From Candidatus Omnitrophota bacterium (lineage in GTDB: Bacteria > Omnitrophota > Gorgyraeia > Aquiviventales > Aquiviventaceae): a DNA stretch of 11,626 nucleotides. Location: assembly GCA_016206585.1 (NCBI GenBank), contig JACQRE010000028.1, forward strand, positions 1 through 11,626. The letters run 5' to 3'. The notes beneath the pieces were generated by a model that was not told the origin of the DNA, searched no databases, and saw only the letters and a list, made by a program, of their open reading frames with translations. Positions 1 to 6,360 of this stretch are shown here, piece by piece. Position 1 is the stretch's first letter; the number at the start of each line of letters is the position of its first letter. The position numbers were made by a program, and so were the translations under genes.

Positions 1-11
1 GACAGAACTGA
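1..11 (+). CDS. Possible 3' end of an upstream gene
   Basis: A TGA at 9-11 shares one base with the ATG at 11-13 of the first full gene, the TGATG overlap typical of translationally coupled genes. Read back from this TGA the only visible codons are CAG AAC, so nothing can be said about the product. No clear Shine-Dalgarno sequence is visible in the ten bases before the ATG. An upstream gene of the same pilus/secretion operon is an inference from the overlap alone. Confidence 0.25.
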
Positions 12-1414
12 TGGCTACTCGACTCGCGGTTGAATGGACCCGCGGGTCCGTACGCGTCGCCGTGGCGGAGGGCGGCGGCTCGCGCTGGCGGCTGCGCAGC
101 GTGCGCAGCCAGCCGATGCCAAGCGGCGCAGACGTGGCGGCGGCTCTGCGGAGCCTGGCGGCCGCCTCGGCCGTCGGCAGCGCCGAGGAAGTGATCGGGG
201 TGCTGCCCAGGGAGCAGGTGATCACCCGGATCGTGCGGTTTCCCTCGACGGATGCCGCGGAGATCGCCCAGATGGCCGAGCTCTACGCCAAGGCGCAGCT
301 GCCCTACACGAGAGACCAGGCGGTGGTGGACTCCCGCGTGTTGCGGCAGGAGCAGGGGTTTAGCACGGTAGCACTCGTCGCCTGCCAGCGGGATCTGGCG
401 GAGCGCCACCTGGCGGTGCTGCGCGACGCCGGACTGAGCTGTGCGGCGGTGACGGTCAGCTCGTGGGGCGTGCTGGCCTGGTGCCTCGGTGCCGTGCTGG
501 CGCACGCCGCACCCGAGCCGGTCTTGATCGTCAACATCGACGACACGCGCACGGATTTCGTCCTCATTGCCGGACGGCGGCTCCTCGCTAGCCGCAGTAT
601 CGCCCAGGGAGCCCATGAATGGCAGGGACTCAGCGAGACCGCCGAGCTGCTGGTCACGGAAGTCGAACGCACGCGCGGCACCCTGCGCAAGGAGCTCCCT
701 GGCACCGAAGCCCGGTCGCTGATCCTGACCGGCCTCGGCGCGCTCGCCCAGTGGCGCGAGCCGGTCGCCCAGCGGTTGGGCCTCCCCGTCACGGTGATCG
801 AGGCCGCGCAGGCGGTGGAGATCCCGGTGGAGGGCGTTCCGATCTCGCCGGTCGCCGTCGCCGGGGTGGCCGTGAGCGAACCGGGGGGCGTGGTCAACCT
901 GAGCCCGTCGGAGGCGCGCACGCAGCTGCGCCAGCACCGGCAGCTGCGGGAGTTCGCCATGGTCGGCGGGATGTTGGCCGGCGCGGTCGTGCTGGGGGCG
1001 GCACTCCTGGGACTTGGCGTGCTGCGCGATCAACGGATGGCCGGACGGCTTGATCACGCCGTGAAGACGCTGGAGCCGAAAGCCAGGCAGGTGCGGGACC
1101 GCGGCCGCTCCGTGCAGCTGGTGCGAGCGCTCTTCGACGAGCGCCGACGGTTTGCGGCCACCCTCGCGGGCATCTTCCGCGCCACGCCGCCGCCGGTGAC
1201 GCTCGAGGCCTTGACCGTGGAGCAGGCCAGGCGCGAAATCGTGTTGCGGGGCATCGCCGCGTCGACCCAGACGGTCCTCGACTACATCCAGCAGCTGGAG
1301 CGTCTTGAGGGTGTGGAGGCGGTCGAGCTGAAGTACTCCACCAGCCGCTCGACCTCCTCGGGAGAGCGCACCGATTTCGAGCTGGTCCTGCGGCCGCGGG
1401 GGGTACCGTCATGA
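11..1414 (+). CDS. pilM: PilM-PilN fused (GspL-like) inner-membrane platform protein
   Basis: Encodes 467 residues. Residues about 4-290 look like the actin-fold domain of PilM / cytoplasmic GspL: an N-terminal beta hairpin (LAVEWTRGSVRVAVAE), the conserved RIVRFPSTDAAEI segment, a phosphate-loop-like stretch VLIVNIDDTRTDFVLIAG at 171-188, and LILTGLGA at 237-244 where PilM usually has a Gly-Gly adenosine motif. A PilN-like start (VVNLSPSEAR, 294-303) follows, then one membrane helix at about 316-338, a helical stretch, and a small alpha/beta domain at 395-460 resembling the periplasmic part of PilN. In type IV pilus systems PilM and PilN are usually separate and recruit the assembly ATPase to the inner membrane; GspL has this fused layout. 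The phosphate-loop Asp-Ile-Gly is Asn-Ile-Asp here, so nucleotide binding is doubtful. The stop overlaps the next gene's ATGA by 4 bp. The family call is firm; pilus versus secretion use is not. Confidence 0.82.
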   Translation: MATRLAVEWTRGSVRVAVAEGGGSRWRLRSVRSQPMPSGADVAAALRSLAAASAVGSAEEVIGVLPREQVITRIVRFPSTDAAEIAQMAELYAKAQLPYTRDQAVVDSRVLRQEQGFSTVALVACQRDLAERHLAVLRDAGLSCAAVTVSSWGVLAWCLGAVLAHAAPEPVLIVNIDDTRTDFVLIAGRRLLASRSIAQGAHEWQGLSETAELLVTEVERTRGTLRKELPGTEARSLILTGLGALAQWREPVAQRLGLPVTVIEAAQAVEIPVEGVPISPVAVAGVAVSEPGGVVNLSPSEARTQLRQHRQLREFAMVGGMLAGAVVLGAALLGLGVLRDQRMAGRLDHAVKTLEPKARQVRDRGRSVQLVRALFDERRRFAATLAGIFRATPPPVTLEALTVEQARREIVLRGIAASTQTVLDYIQQLERLEGVEAVELKYSTSRSTSSGERTDFELVLRPRGVPS

Positions 1415-1950
1415 TGCCGCGCCTCCTCGAGGGGCTGCGGCCCCGCGAGCGCCGGCTGGCACTGGCCGCGCTGCTCGTCATCGGGAGCTGGCTCTTCGTG
1501 TCCGGGGTGGTCAGGCCGCTCGCCGCACGGGGCGGCGAGGTCCGCCGGCACGTGGAGACGCAACGCGAGAAACTGGACGCGCTGCGCCGGGTGCTGGCAC
1601 AGGCGTCCGATATCGAGCAGGACTATCAGCAGCTCGCCGTCTACTTGGACGGCGCGGACGGCGAGCCGGCCCAGGGGGCGTTCTTCAGCGAGTTGGAGTC
1701 GATCGCCCGGAGTGTCGGCGTGACGCTGAACCTCAAACCCCGCCACACCAAGACCGACGAGCGCATCAGCCGCCTTGAAGTGGAGCTGGACGTCGAAGGG
1801 TCTCAACAGAACCTGCTGGCATTCCTCGATGCGCTGCTGCGGATGCCGAAGCTCGTCGCGATCGACCGGCTGCGCCTCTCCACCATCCCCGCCAGGGAAG
1901 GTTTCTTGCGGGCCAACCTGGTGCTCAGCAAACTCTCCATCCTCAACTAA
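1411..1950 (+). CDS. pilO: PilO/GspM-like inner-membrane platform protein
   Basis: Encodes 179 residues: a short basic cytoplasmic N-terminus, one membrane helix at about 15-33 (ALAALLVIGSWLFVSGVV), a charged helical or coiled-coil stretch at about 41-75, and a C-terminal alpha/beta domain at about 85-179 with the ferredoxin-like pattern of PilO and GspM (LEVELDVEGSQQNLLAFLDA, then the strand KLVAIDRLRLS). PilO/GspM proteins pair with PilN/GspL in the periplasm and link the cytoplasmic motor to the secretin. Size and position straight after the PilM-PilN gene fit this role. The start at 1411 makes an ATGA overlap with the preceding stop, and a G-rich stretch at about 1396-1402 could serve as ribosome binding site; the second ATG at 1414 is an alternative. 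No terminator hairpin is visible after the TAA, so transcription may run on into the MerR-like gene. Confidence 0.75.
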   Translation: MMPRLLEGLRPRERRLALAALLVIGSWLFVSGVVRPLAARGGEVRRHVETQREKLDALRRVLAQASDIEQDYQQLAVYLDGADGEPAQGAFFSELESIARSVGVTLNLKPRHTKTDERISRLEVELDVEGSQQNLLAFLDALLRMPKLVAIDRLRLSTIPAREGFLRANLVLSKLSILN

Positions 1951-1967
1951 ACGAGCCATCTTGTCTC

Positions 1968-1995
1968 TTGACATCGAGATCCATTGTGTTACTAT
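1968..1995 (+). promoter_or_regulatory. Sigma70-type promoter for the MerR-ExeA-GspC-secretin operon
   Basis: A perfect TTGACA -35 box at 1968-1973 is followed after 16 bp by TACTAT (1990-1995, 4 of 6 matches to TATAAT). The predicted transcription start, about 7 bases further, falls near 2002, giving a leader of about 24 bases. The region is clearly AT-richer than its surroundings and lies in the only intergenic gap of the secretion cluster larger than about 60 bp. The 16-bp spacer is near normal, unlike the long 19-20 bp spacers activated by classical MerR proteins. Promoter assignment is by sequence match only. Confidence 0.6.
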
Positions 1996-2001
1996 GCCAG
2001 G

Positions 2002-2021
2002 TACTCTCTACTCAGAGAGTA
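2002..2021. repeat. Inverted repeat: operator candidate or leader hairpin
   Basis: TACTCTCT (2002-2009) and AGAGAGTA (2014-2021) are exact reverse complements separated by 4 bases. The repeat starts at the predicted transcription start and ends 4 bases before the MerR-like ATG. The only plausible Shine-Dalgarno, GAGAG at 2015-2019 with a 6-base spacer, lies inside the right arm. As DNA it could be the binding site of the dimeric MerR-like protein, acting as an autorepressor; as RNA it would form an 8-bp hairpin hiding the ribosome binding site. The sequence alone does not decide between these. Confidence 0.5.
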
Positions 2022-2025
2022 ACTA

Positions 2026-2259
2026 ATGCAGACTGTAAGTAACGTCTATTTGATCAAAGACTTATCAAGGCTCAGCGGTCACTCAGTCTACACCATCAAG
2101 TTCTATCTCAAGCTTGGCCTCATTCGAGAAGCGGGTCGAAGTCCGGAGACCCGCTTCCGCTATTTTGACGACTCCACGCTCGAGCAGTTGTCCCGCATCC
2201 GGGCCTTCCGCAAGGAGGGCAAGAGCCTCTCCGAGATCTCCCATCTCGTCGCCGCATGA
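2026..2259 (+). CDS. MerR-type DNA-binding protein without effector domain
   Basis: Encodes 77 residues that make up little more than the winged helix-turn-helix domain of the MerR family: YLIKDLSRLSGHSVYTIKFYLKLGLI (about 8-33) is the helix-turn-helix with the characteristic turn into the wing, RFRYFDDSTLEQL is the wing and third helix, and GKSLSEISHLV is the last helix. Typical MerR regulators are 120-150 residues or longer, with a dimerisation helix and a metal- or ligand-binding region; both are absent and there is no cysteine cluster. A DNA-binding role is well supported, the signal sensed is unknown. It has its own promoter, is the first gene of the secretion operon and overlaps the ATPase gene by 4 bp (ATGA), so local control of this operon is a reasonable inference. 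Confidence 0.8.
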   Translation: MQTVSNVYLIKDLSRLSGHSVYTIKFYLKLGLIREAGRSPETRFRYFDDSTLEQLSRIRAFRKEGKSLSEISHLVAA

Positions 2260-3092
2260 GCTACTACGCCGTGCTCGGGTTGACGAAGGAACCCTTTTCC
2301 TCGAGCCCGGATCCCGCGTTCTTCTTCCGCTCCAGCTCGCACATGCAGGCGCTCACCCGGCTGGAGATCGCCATCCGGCTGCGCCGCGGGCTCTCGCTGA
2401 TTCTCGGCGACGTGGGCACCGGCAAGACGACCCTCGCGCGCACGCTGCTCTCCAACTTCCCCCAGGAGGACGGCTTCGCCTTCCACATGATCCTGGATCC
2501 GTCGTTCGAATCCGAGTACCAGTTCCTGCTCCAGCTGTGCCGCCTCTTCGGGCTGCGCGAGCCGTACAAATCCACGCTCGACTGCCGGGAAGCGATCGAG
2601 CACCACCTGTTCCACAGCGGTGTGGCGGAGGGCCGGACGACGGTGCTGCTGGTCGACGAGGGCCAGAAGCTGTCGGCCGACATGCTGGAGAACCTGCGCG
2701 TCCTGCTCAACTACGAGACCAACGAGTTCAAATTGCTGCAGGTCGTGATCTTCGGCCAGATGGAGCTCGTCGGACGGCTCGCGCGCCTCAAGAACTTCAT
2801 CGACCGGGTGGCCCTCAAGTACATCATCAATCCGCTCAGCGAGGAGGAGACCGCCCAGATGGTCCGCTTCCGGCTCGCCTCCGCCGGGCTGGACGAAGGG
2901 CGCACGCTGTTCACCCCGGAGGCGATCCGGGCGATCCACCGGTTCACGCAGGGCTATCCACGGCAGATCGCGCTGTTGTGCCACAACGCGCTCGAGGCGC
3001 TGGTGATGCACGAGCGCGCGGTCGTCGATGAGACGGTGATTGGAGACCTGATCCGCGATGAGTCCCGATGGCTTCACGAAGCCGCCGCCTGA
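2256..3092 (+). CDS. ExeA/GspA-like AAA ATPase
   Basis: Encodes 278 residues of the ExeA/GspA (AAA_22-like) ATPase family. The N-terminus YYAVLGLTKEPFSSSPDPAF is the family hallmark (Y..FGL...PF...PDP). Walker A is GDVGTGKTT at 51-59, Walker B is TVLLVDEGQ at about 129-137, a sensor-1-like strand VVIFGQ lies at 163-168, and FIDRVALKY at 181-189 matches the family arginine segment. ExeA of Aeromonas works with ExeB to assemble the secretin through the peptidoglycan. ExeA is about twice this long, with a membrane helix and a peptidoglycan-binding domain; both are missing here, so this protein is probably cytoplasmic. It overlaps the MerR-like gene by 4 bp and the following GspC-like gene by 35 bp, implying coupled translation. 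A DNA-transposition ATPase of the TniB/MuB type is a distant relative but unlikely in this setting. Confidence 0.85.
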   Translation: MSYYAVLGLTKEPFSSSPDPAFFFRSSSHMQALTRLEIAIRLRRGLSLILGDVGTGKTTLARTLLSNFPQEDGFAFHMILDPSFESEYQFLLQLCRLFGLREPYKSTLDCREAIEHHLFHSGVAEGRTTVLLVDEGQKLSADMLENLRVLLNYETNEFKLLQVVIFGQMELVGRLARLKNFIDRVALKYIINPLSEEETAQMVRFRLASAGLDEGRTLFTPEAIRAIHRFTQGYPRQIALLCHNALEALVMHERAVVDETVIGDLIRDESRWLHEAAA

Positions 3093-3693
3093 AGAAAAGC
3101 TGCTGCGCCTGATCCGGGGCAAGGCGCCGCACGCCGCGGCGGGCGGCGGGGTGTCCCCCCGCCACCGCGGCTCATCCGACGGCGTCTTCCCATCGGCCGA
3201 TCTGATGGCCCGCGCGCGCCAGCTCAACTGGGCGCAGGCGGCCGCGATCCTGTTGGGCCTGGTGCTGGCGTTCGAGGGGATCTGGGTGCTCGCGCAGCTG
3301 GTCCGTCCGCTGCCGGAGGTGCCGATGTCTCCTGCGGAGCCGCCCGCCCCCACACCAAACGGTGTGGTGGGGCCCGCCGCAGCCCCCGATGTCGAGATGC
3401 CGTCGATCGCCGCCAGCGTGGACCGCCCGCTCTTCAGCGCGTCAGCTGGAGGACGCGCAGCACCCTCCCGCCAGGCGATGAGCGGCTCCGCCAAGCTGCT
3501 GGCCTCGCGGCTGACGTTGACCGGCGTCGTCTCCGGCGATCCGCCGCAGGCGATCATCGAGGATACGCAGGCGCAGAAGACCTACTTCGTCACCGTCGGC
3601 CAGCCCTTGGCCGAAGGCGCGGTGCTCGATGAAGTGCTGGACAACCGGGTCATTCTCGATTTCCAGGGGGAGAAGATCGAGTTGAGTCTATGA
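3058..3693 (+). CDS. gspC: GspC-like (HR-domain) inner-membrane secretion protein
   Basis: Encodes 211 residues: a basic, Gly/Pro-rich cytoplasmic N-terminus of about 55 residues, one membrane helix at about 58-82, a Pro/Ala-rich periplasmic linker (about 83-115), a short VDRPLF motif at 121-126, and a compact beta domain at 149-211 (RLTLTGVVSG, AIIEDTQAQKTYFVTVGQPL, VILDFQGEKIEL). That domain matches the homology region of GspC, which binds the N-terminal domains of the secretin; PilP has a similar fold and role. The position between an ExeA-like ATPase and a secretin supports this, and an ExeB/GspB-like role is the main alternative. The start overlaps the ATPase gene by 35 bp; GGAGA at 3042-3046 lies 11 bases before it, and the EEKLLRLIRGK segment near the N-terminus looks genuinely coding, so the early start is kept. 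A downstream start would lose this segment. Confidence 0.72.
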   Translation: MSPDGFTKPPPEEKLLRLIRGKAPHAAAGGGVSPRHRGSSDGVFPSADLMARARQLNWAQAAAILLGLVLAFEGIWVLAQLVRPLPEVPMSPAEPPAPTPNGVVGPAAAPDVEMPSIAASVDRPLFSASAGGRAAPSRQAMSGSAKLLASRLTLTGVVSGDPPQAIIEDTQAQKTYFVTVGQPLAEGAVLDEVLDNRVILDFQGEKIELSL

Positions 3694-3718
3694 GCCGCAG
3701 GCAGAGGGGGGTGAGGGG

Positions 3719-5497
3719 ATGAGGCGGGTCGTGCAAGTCGGCGTGGCACTCTGGGTGGCCTGCGGCCTGATGGGGGATGCGACGGCGCAGCCGGCGACCT
3801 CCTCGGAGTCGCCGCTCAAGACGAGTCAGCGCATTTCGCTGGACCTCAAGGGCGTGGACATCCTCGATGTCCTCAAGCTGCTCTCGCAGCAGAGCGGCCT
3901 CAACTTCATCGCCGGCCGCAACGTGAGCGGGCGCGTGACGATCTTCGTCAACGACGTGGACGTCTGGGAGGCGTTCGAGCTGCTGATCGGCGCCAACGAC
4001 CTGGCCTATGAGCAGCAGGGCGACATCGTGACGGTGATGACCGCCCGCGACTACGAGCTGATCTACGGCGAGAAGTTCCAGGAGCGGAAAGAGACCTTCA
4101 CGCAGACGCTCCAGTACGCCAAGGTCGCCCAGGCCGCCACCGTCCTCAACCAGATCAAGTCCGCGGTCGGCCGGGTCGTCGCGGATGAGGCGACCAACAC
4201 CCTGATCATCACCGACGTGCCCGCCCGGCTCGCCGAGATGCGGGAGCTGGTCGCCCAGCTGGACCGGCCGACGGAAACCCGCGTCTACAACCTGAACTAC
4301 GCGAACGCCGAGAAGCTCAAGGAGAGCGTGCAAGGCCTCCTCTCGCCCATTGGCACCTTCACGTTCGATGCGCGGACCAATAAGGTGATCGTCTCGGACC
4401 TCAAGGAGGGGCTGCCGCGCATCGACCAGCTGCTCCGGGCGTTCGATTCGCCGGAGGGCCAGGTGCTCATCGAGGCGAAGATCGTGAAGGTCGACCTGAC
4501 CAACGAGATGGATCTCGGGATCGACTGGCAGCAGGTGTTGAGCGGAGTCGACACGACCGCGCGGGGCAACTTCCGGGTCCTGAGCGACATCGTGGGCGGT
4601 TCGGCGACCGGGGTCGCCCTCAAGCTGCTCACCGCGCCGCGGGGCAACACCCAGGTCATCATTGAAGCGCTCAAGAAGATCACGAGGACCGACACGCTCT
4701 CGAACCCCCGGCTGATGGTCTCCAACAACCAGGAGGCGAGGATCCTCGTCGGGACCAGGGAAGCGGTGGTGACGGTGACGACCACCGTCCCCGCCACGGG
4801 GTCCACCGTGTCCTCGCCGGAGATCCAGTACGTCGATGTCGGCACCAAGCTGTACGTGACGCCCAACATCAAGCACGACGGGCACATTCAAATCAAGATC
4901 CGGCCCGAAGTGAGCAGCTCGACGGTGGAAACGTTCCAGACCAACCGCATTCCCATCGTGAGCTCCACCGAGGCGGAGACCAACGTGCTGGTCAAGAGCG
5001 GCTCCACGCTGATCATCGGCGGCCTCATCGAGACGAAAGATACGCGGACGGACAACCGGGTGCCGATCCTGGGCGACATCCCGGTGCTGGGGATCCCCTT
5101 CCGCGGATCGACGGACATCAAGAAGAAGACCGAGCTGGTGGTCTTCCTCACGCCGCAGATCGTGCTGCCGGACGGGACCCCCTCCACGGACCCGGCGGCG
5201 GCCCTCCGGGACTCGCTGCCGCCGGCCTACCGCCAGGCGGTCCGCCAGCGGCTGCAGGACCACCTGGCGAGCCAATTCCTGAGCCTGTCGCTACCGAAGG
5301 GCTCGGTGGTCGTCTCCTTCGTCCTGAACCGCGACGGCCGGTTCGTGGGCAGCCAGGAGGTCACCAGCCCGGAGGGGGAGCCGTTCGTCACGGCGGCGAC
5401 CGTCGCACTTGCCCAGGCGCAGCCGTTCCCGCCGTTTCCGTCCGAGACGCCCGCGGACGAGGTCCGGTTCCGTCTGGCCGTCGACTACGCCCCTTGA
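3719..5497 (+). CDS. gspD: Secretin (GspD/PilQ family) with C-terminal TonB-like domain
   Basis: Encodes 592 residues. A signal peptide spans about 1-23 (cleavage probably after ATA or AQ). Residues 38-110 form an STN/N0 domain (ISLDLKGVDILDVLKLLSQQ, RVTIFVNDVDVWEAFELLI). Two KH-like N-domains follow at about 125-185 and 186-245. The secretin barrel domain runs from about 246 (GQVLIEAKIVKVDL) to 483, with the conserved VPILGDIPVLGIPFR at 448-462 and the final strand TELVVFLTPQIVLPDG. The protein forms the outer-membrane gate of a type II secretion or type IV pilus machine. No AMIN domain is seen, which leans away from PilQ. Unusually, about 105 residues follow the barrel; the last 90 resemble the TonB/TolA C-terminal domain (separate entry). 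A purine-rich ribosome binding region (about 3704-3718) precedes the ATG. The gene starts 25 bp after the GspC-like stop. Confidence 0.9.
   Translation: MRRVVQVGVALWVACGLMGDATAQPATSSESPLKTSQRISLDLKGVDILDVLKLLSQQSGLNFIAGRNVSGRVTIFVNDVDVWEAFELLIGANDLAYEQQGDIVTVMTARDYELIYGEKFQERKETFTQTLQYAKVAQAATVLNQIKSAVGRVVADEATNTLIITDVPARLAEMRELVAQLDRPTETRVYNLNYANAEKLKESVQGLLSPIGTFTFDARTNKVIVSDLKEGLPRIDQLLRAFDSPEGQVLIEAKIVKVDLTNEMDLGIDWQQVLSGVDTTARGNFRVLSDIVGGSATGVALKLLTAPRGNTQVIIEALKKITRTDTLSNPRLMVSNNQEARILVGTREAVVTVTTTVPATGSTVSSPEIQYVDVGTKLYVTPNIKHDGHIQIKIRPEVSSSTVETFQTNRIPIVSSTEAETNVLVKSGSTLIIGGLIETKDTRTDNRVPILGDIPVLGIPFRGSTDIKKKTELVVFLTPQIVLPDGTPSTDPAAALRDSLPPAYRQAVRQRLQDHLASQFLSLSLPKGSVVVSFVLNRDGRFVGSQEVTSPEGEPFVTAATVALAQAQPFPPFPSETPADEVRFRLAVDYAP
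5219..5494 (+). other. TonB_C-like domain fused to the secretin C-terminus
   Basis: Residues 501-592 of the secretin read as a helix (PPAYRQAVRQRLQDHLASQF), then GSVVVSFVLNRDGRFVGSQ, EVTSPEGEPFVTAATVALAQ, PFPPFP and RFRLAVDY. This order matches the C-terminal domain of TonB/TolA-like proteins: a helix before the first strand, the G-x-V-x-V-x-F-x-x-x-x-D-G strand pair, a helix with spaced alanines, the Phe-Pro-Pro-Phe-Pro turn, and a last strand. The reading frame is continuous with the secretin and the base composition is the same, so it is one protein. Secretins often carry a C-terminal S domain for pilotin binding; this segment is not obviously one. The family match is judged by eye. Confidence 0.65.
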
Positions 5498-5543
5498 TAT
5501 CTGATATCGGCGATGTTAAGCTACCTCGTCAAACGAGACGCAT

Positions 5544-5550
5544 GAGGAGG
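5544..5550 (+). promoter_or_regulatory. Strong Shine-Dalgarno that sets the SDR start
   Basis: GAGGAGG lies 8 bases before the ATG at 5559 but only 2 bases before the GTG at 5553. Normal spacing therefore favours ATG 5559 as the start of the reductase gene, giving a product of 264 residues beginning MQGNLKGQWA. Confidence 0.75.
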
Positions 5551-5558
5551 ATGTGACG

Positions 5559-6353
5559 ATGCAAGGCAACCTCAAAGGCCAGTGGGCCCTGATCCTCGGC
5601 GCCTCCAGCGGCTTCGGGGCGGCCACCTCAAAGGCGCTGGCGGGTGCGGGCATGCACATCATCGGCGTGCATCTGGACCGCCGGGCCGCGCTCGCCGGGG
5701 TGGAGGCGCTGGTGAAATCGATCCAGGGGCAGGGGGTGCAGGCGCTGTTCTTCAACGTCAATGCCGCCGACCCGGTGAAGCGCCAGGAAGTGCTGGACCA
5801 GGTCCAGCCCAAGCTGGGCGGTTCGATGGTTTCCGTCCTCATGCACTCGCTCGCGTTCGGCACCCTCAAGCCGTACCTGACCGCCGACCCCAAAGAGCAG
5901 CTCACCAAAGACCAGATGGAGATGACGCTGGACGTCATGGCGAACAGTCTCGTCTATTGGGTGCAGGACCTCGCCGCCCGGAAGCTGATCGGCAAGGGGT
6001 CGCGGATCTTCGCGATGACCAGCTCGGGCGGTGCTCGCGTCTGGCCGAGTTACGGGGCGGTCTCGGCGGCGAAGGCGGCCCTCGAATCGCACGTGCGGCA
6101 ACTGGCGATGGAGCTCGCTCCGTACGGGGCCACCGCCAACTGCATCCGGGCCGGCGTCACCGACACCCCGGCGTTGCGCAAGATTCCCGGCAACGACCAG
6201 ATGATGGAGTACGCCAAGCTGCGCAACCCCCACCACCGCCTGACGACGACCGAGGATGTCGCCCAGGCGATCGCGATCCTCTCCAACTCCGGCGCGGACT
6301 GGGTGACGGGCAACGTCATCGGTGCGGACGGTGGCGAAGACATCATGGGGTAA
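5559..6353 (+). CDS. Enoyl-ACP reductase-like short-chain dehydrogenase (FabI/FabL type)
   Basis: Encodes 264 residues of the short-chain dehydrogenase/reductase family. The nucleotide-binding motif is GASSGFG at 14-20. The active-site pair is Tyr165 and Lys172 (YGAVSAAK), with six residues between them as in enoyl-ACP reductases FabI and FabL, not the three of classical family members. SSGG at 155-158 sits where E. coli FabI has its first active-site tyrosine; FabL-type enzymes also carry Ser there, so FabL is the closer match. The C-terminal WVTGNVIGADGGEDIMG is the usual cofactor/substrate-lid end. The likely reaction is NAD(P)H-dependent reduction of enoyl-acyl carrier protein, the last step of each fatty acid elongation round, in the cytoplasm. 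The gene follows the secretin by 61 bp and precedes smc by 7 bp. Exact substrate is inferred; another SDR reductase is possible. Confidence 0.75.
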   Translation: MQGNLKGQWALILGASSGFGAATSKALAGAGMHIIGVHLDRRAALAGVEALVKSIQGQGVQALFFNVNAADPVKRQEVLDQVQPKLGGSMVSVLMHSLAFGTLKPYLTADPKEQLTKDQMEMTLDVMANSLVYWVQDLAARKLIGKGSRIFAMTSSGGARVWPSYGAVSAAKAALESHVRQLAMELAPYGATANCIRAGVTDTPALRKIPGNDQMMEYAKLRNPHHRLTTTEDVAQAIAILSNSGADWVTGNVIGADGGEDIMG

Positions 6354-6360
6354 GTTCTGC

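Noticed and set aside
2160..3557. 465-codon open frame on the - strand opposite the ATPase and GspC-like genes
   Set aside because: Both + strand genes are supported by family motifs; the antisense product is compositionally biased and has no domain.
3650..5275. 541-codon open frame on the - strand opposite the secretin
   Set aside because: The + strand frame encodes an unmistakable secretin. The - frame product is low-complexity, rich in Arg, Asp, Val and Gly, as expected from the complement of GC-rich codons, and shows no domain.
5495..5508. Tandem TGATATC TGATATC at the secretin stop
   Set aside because: A 7-bp duplication containing two GATATC palindromes; too short and without other signs to call a regulatory or recombination site.
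5525..5537. CTCGT-CAA-ACGAG possible hairpin before the reductase
   Set aside because: A 5-bp stem with a 3-base loop and no T-run is too weak for a terminator call.
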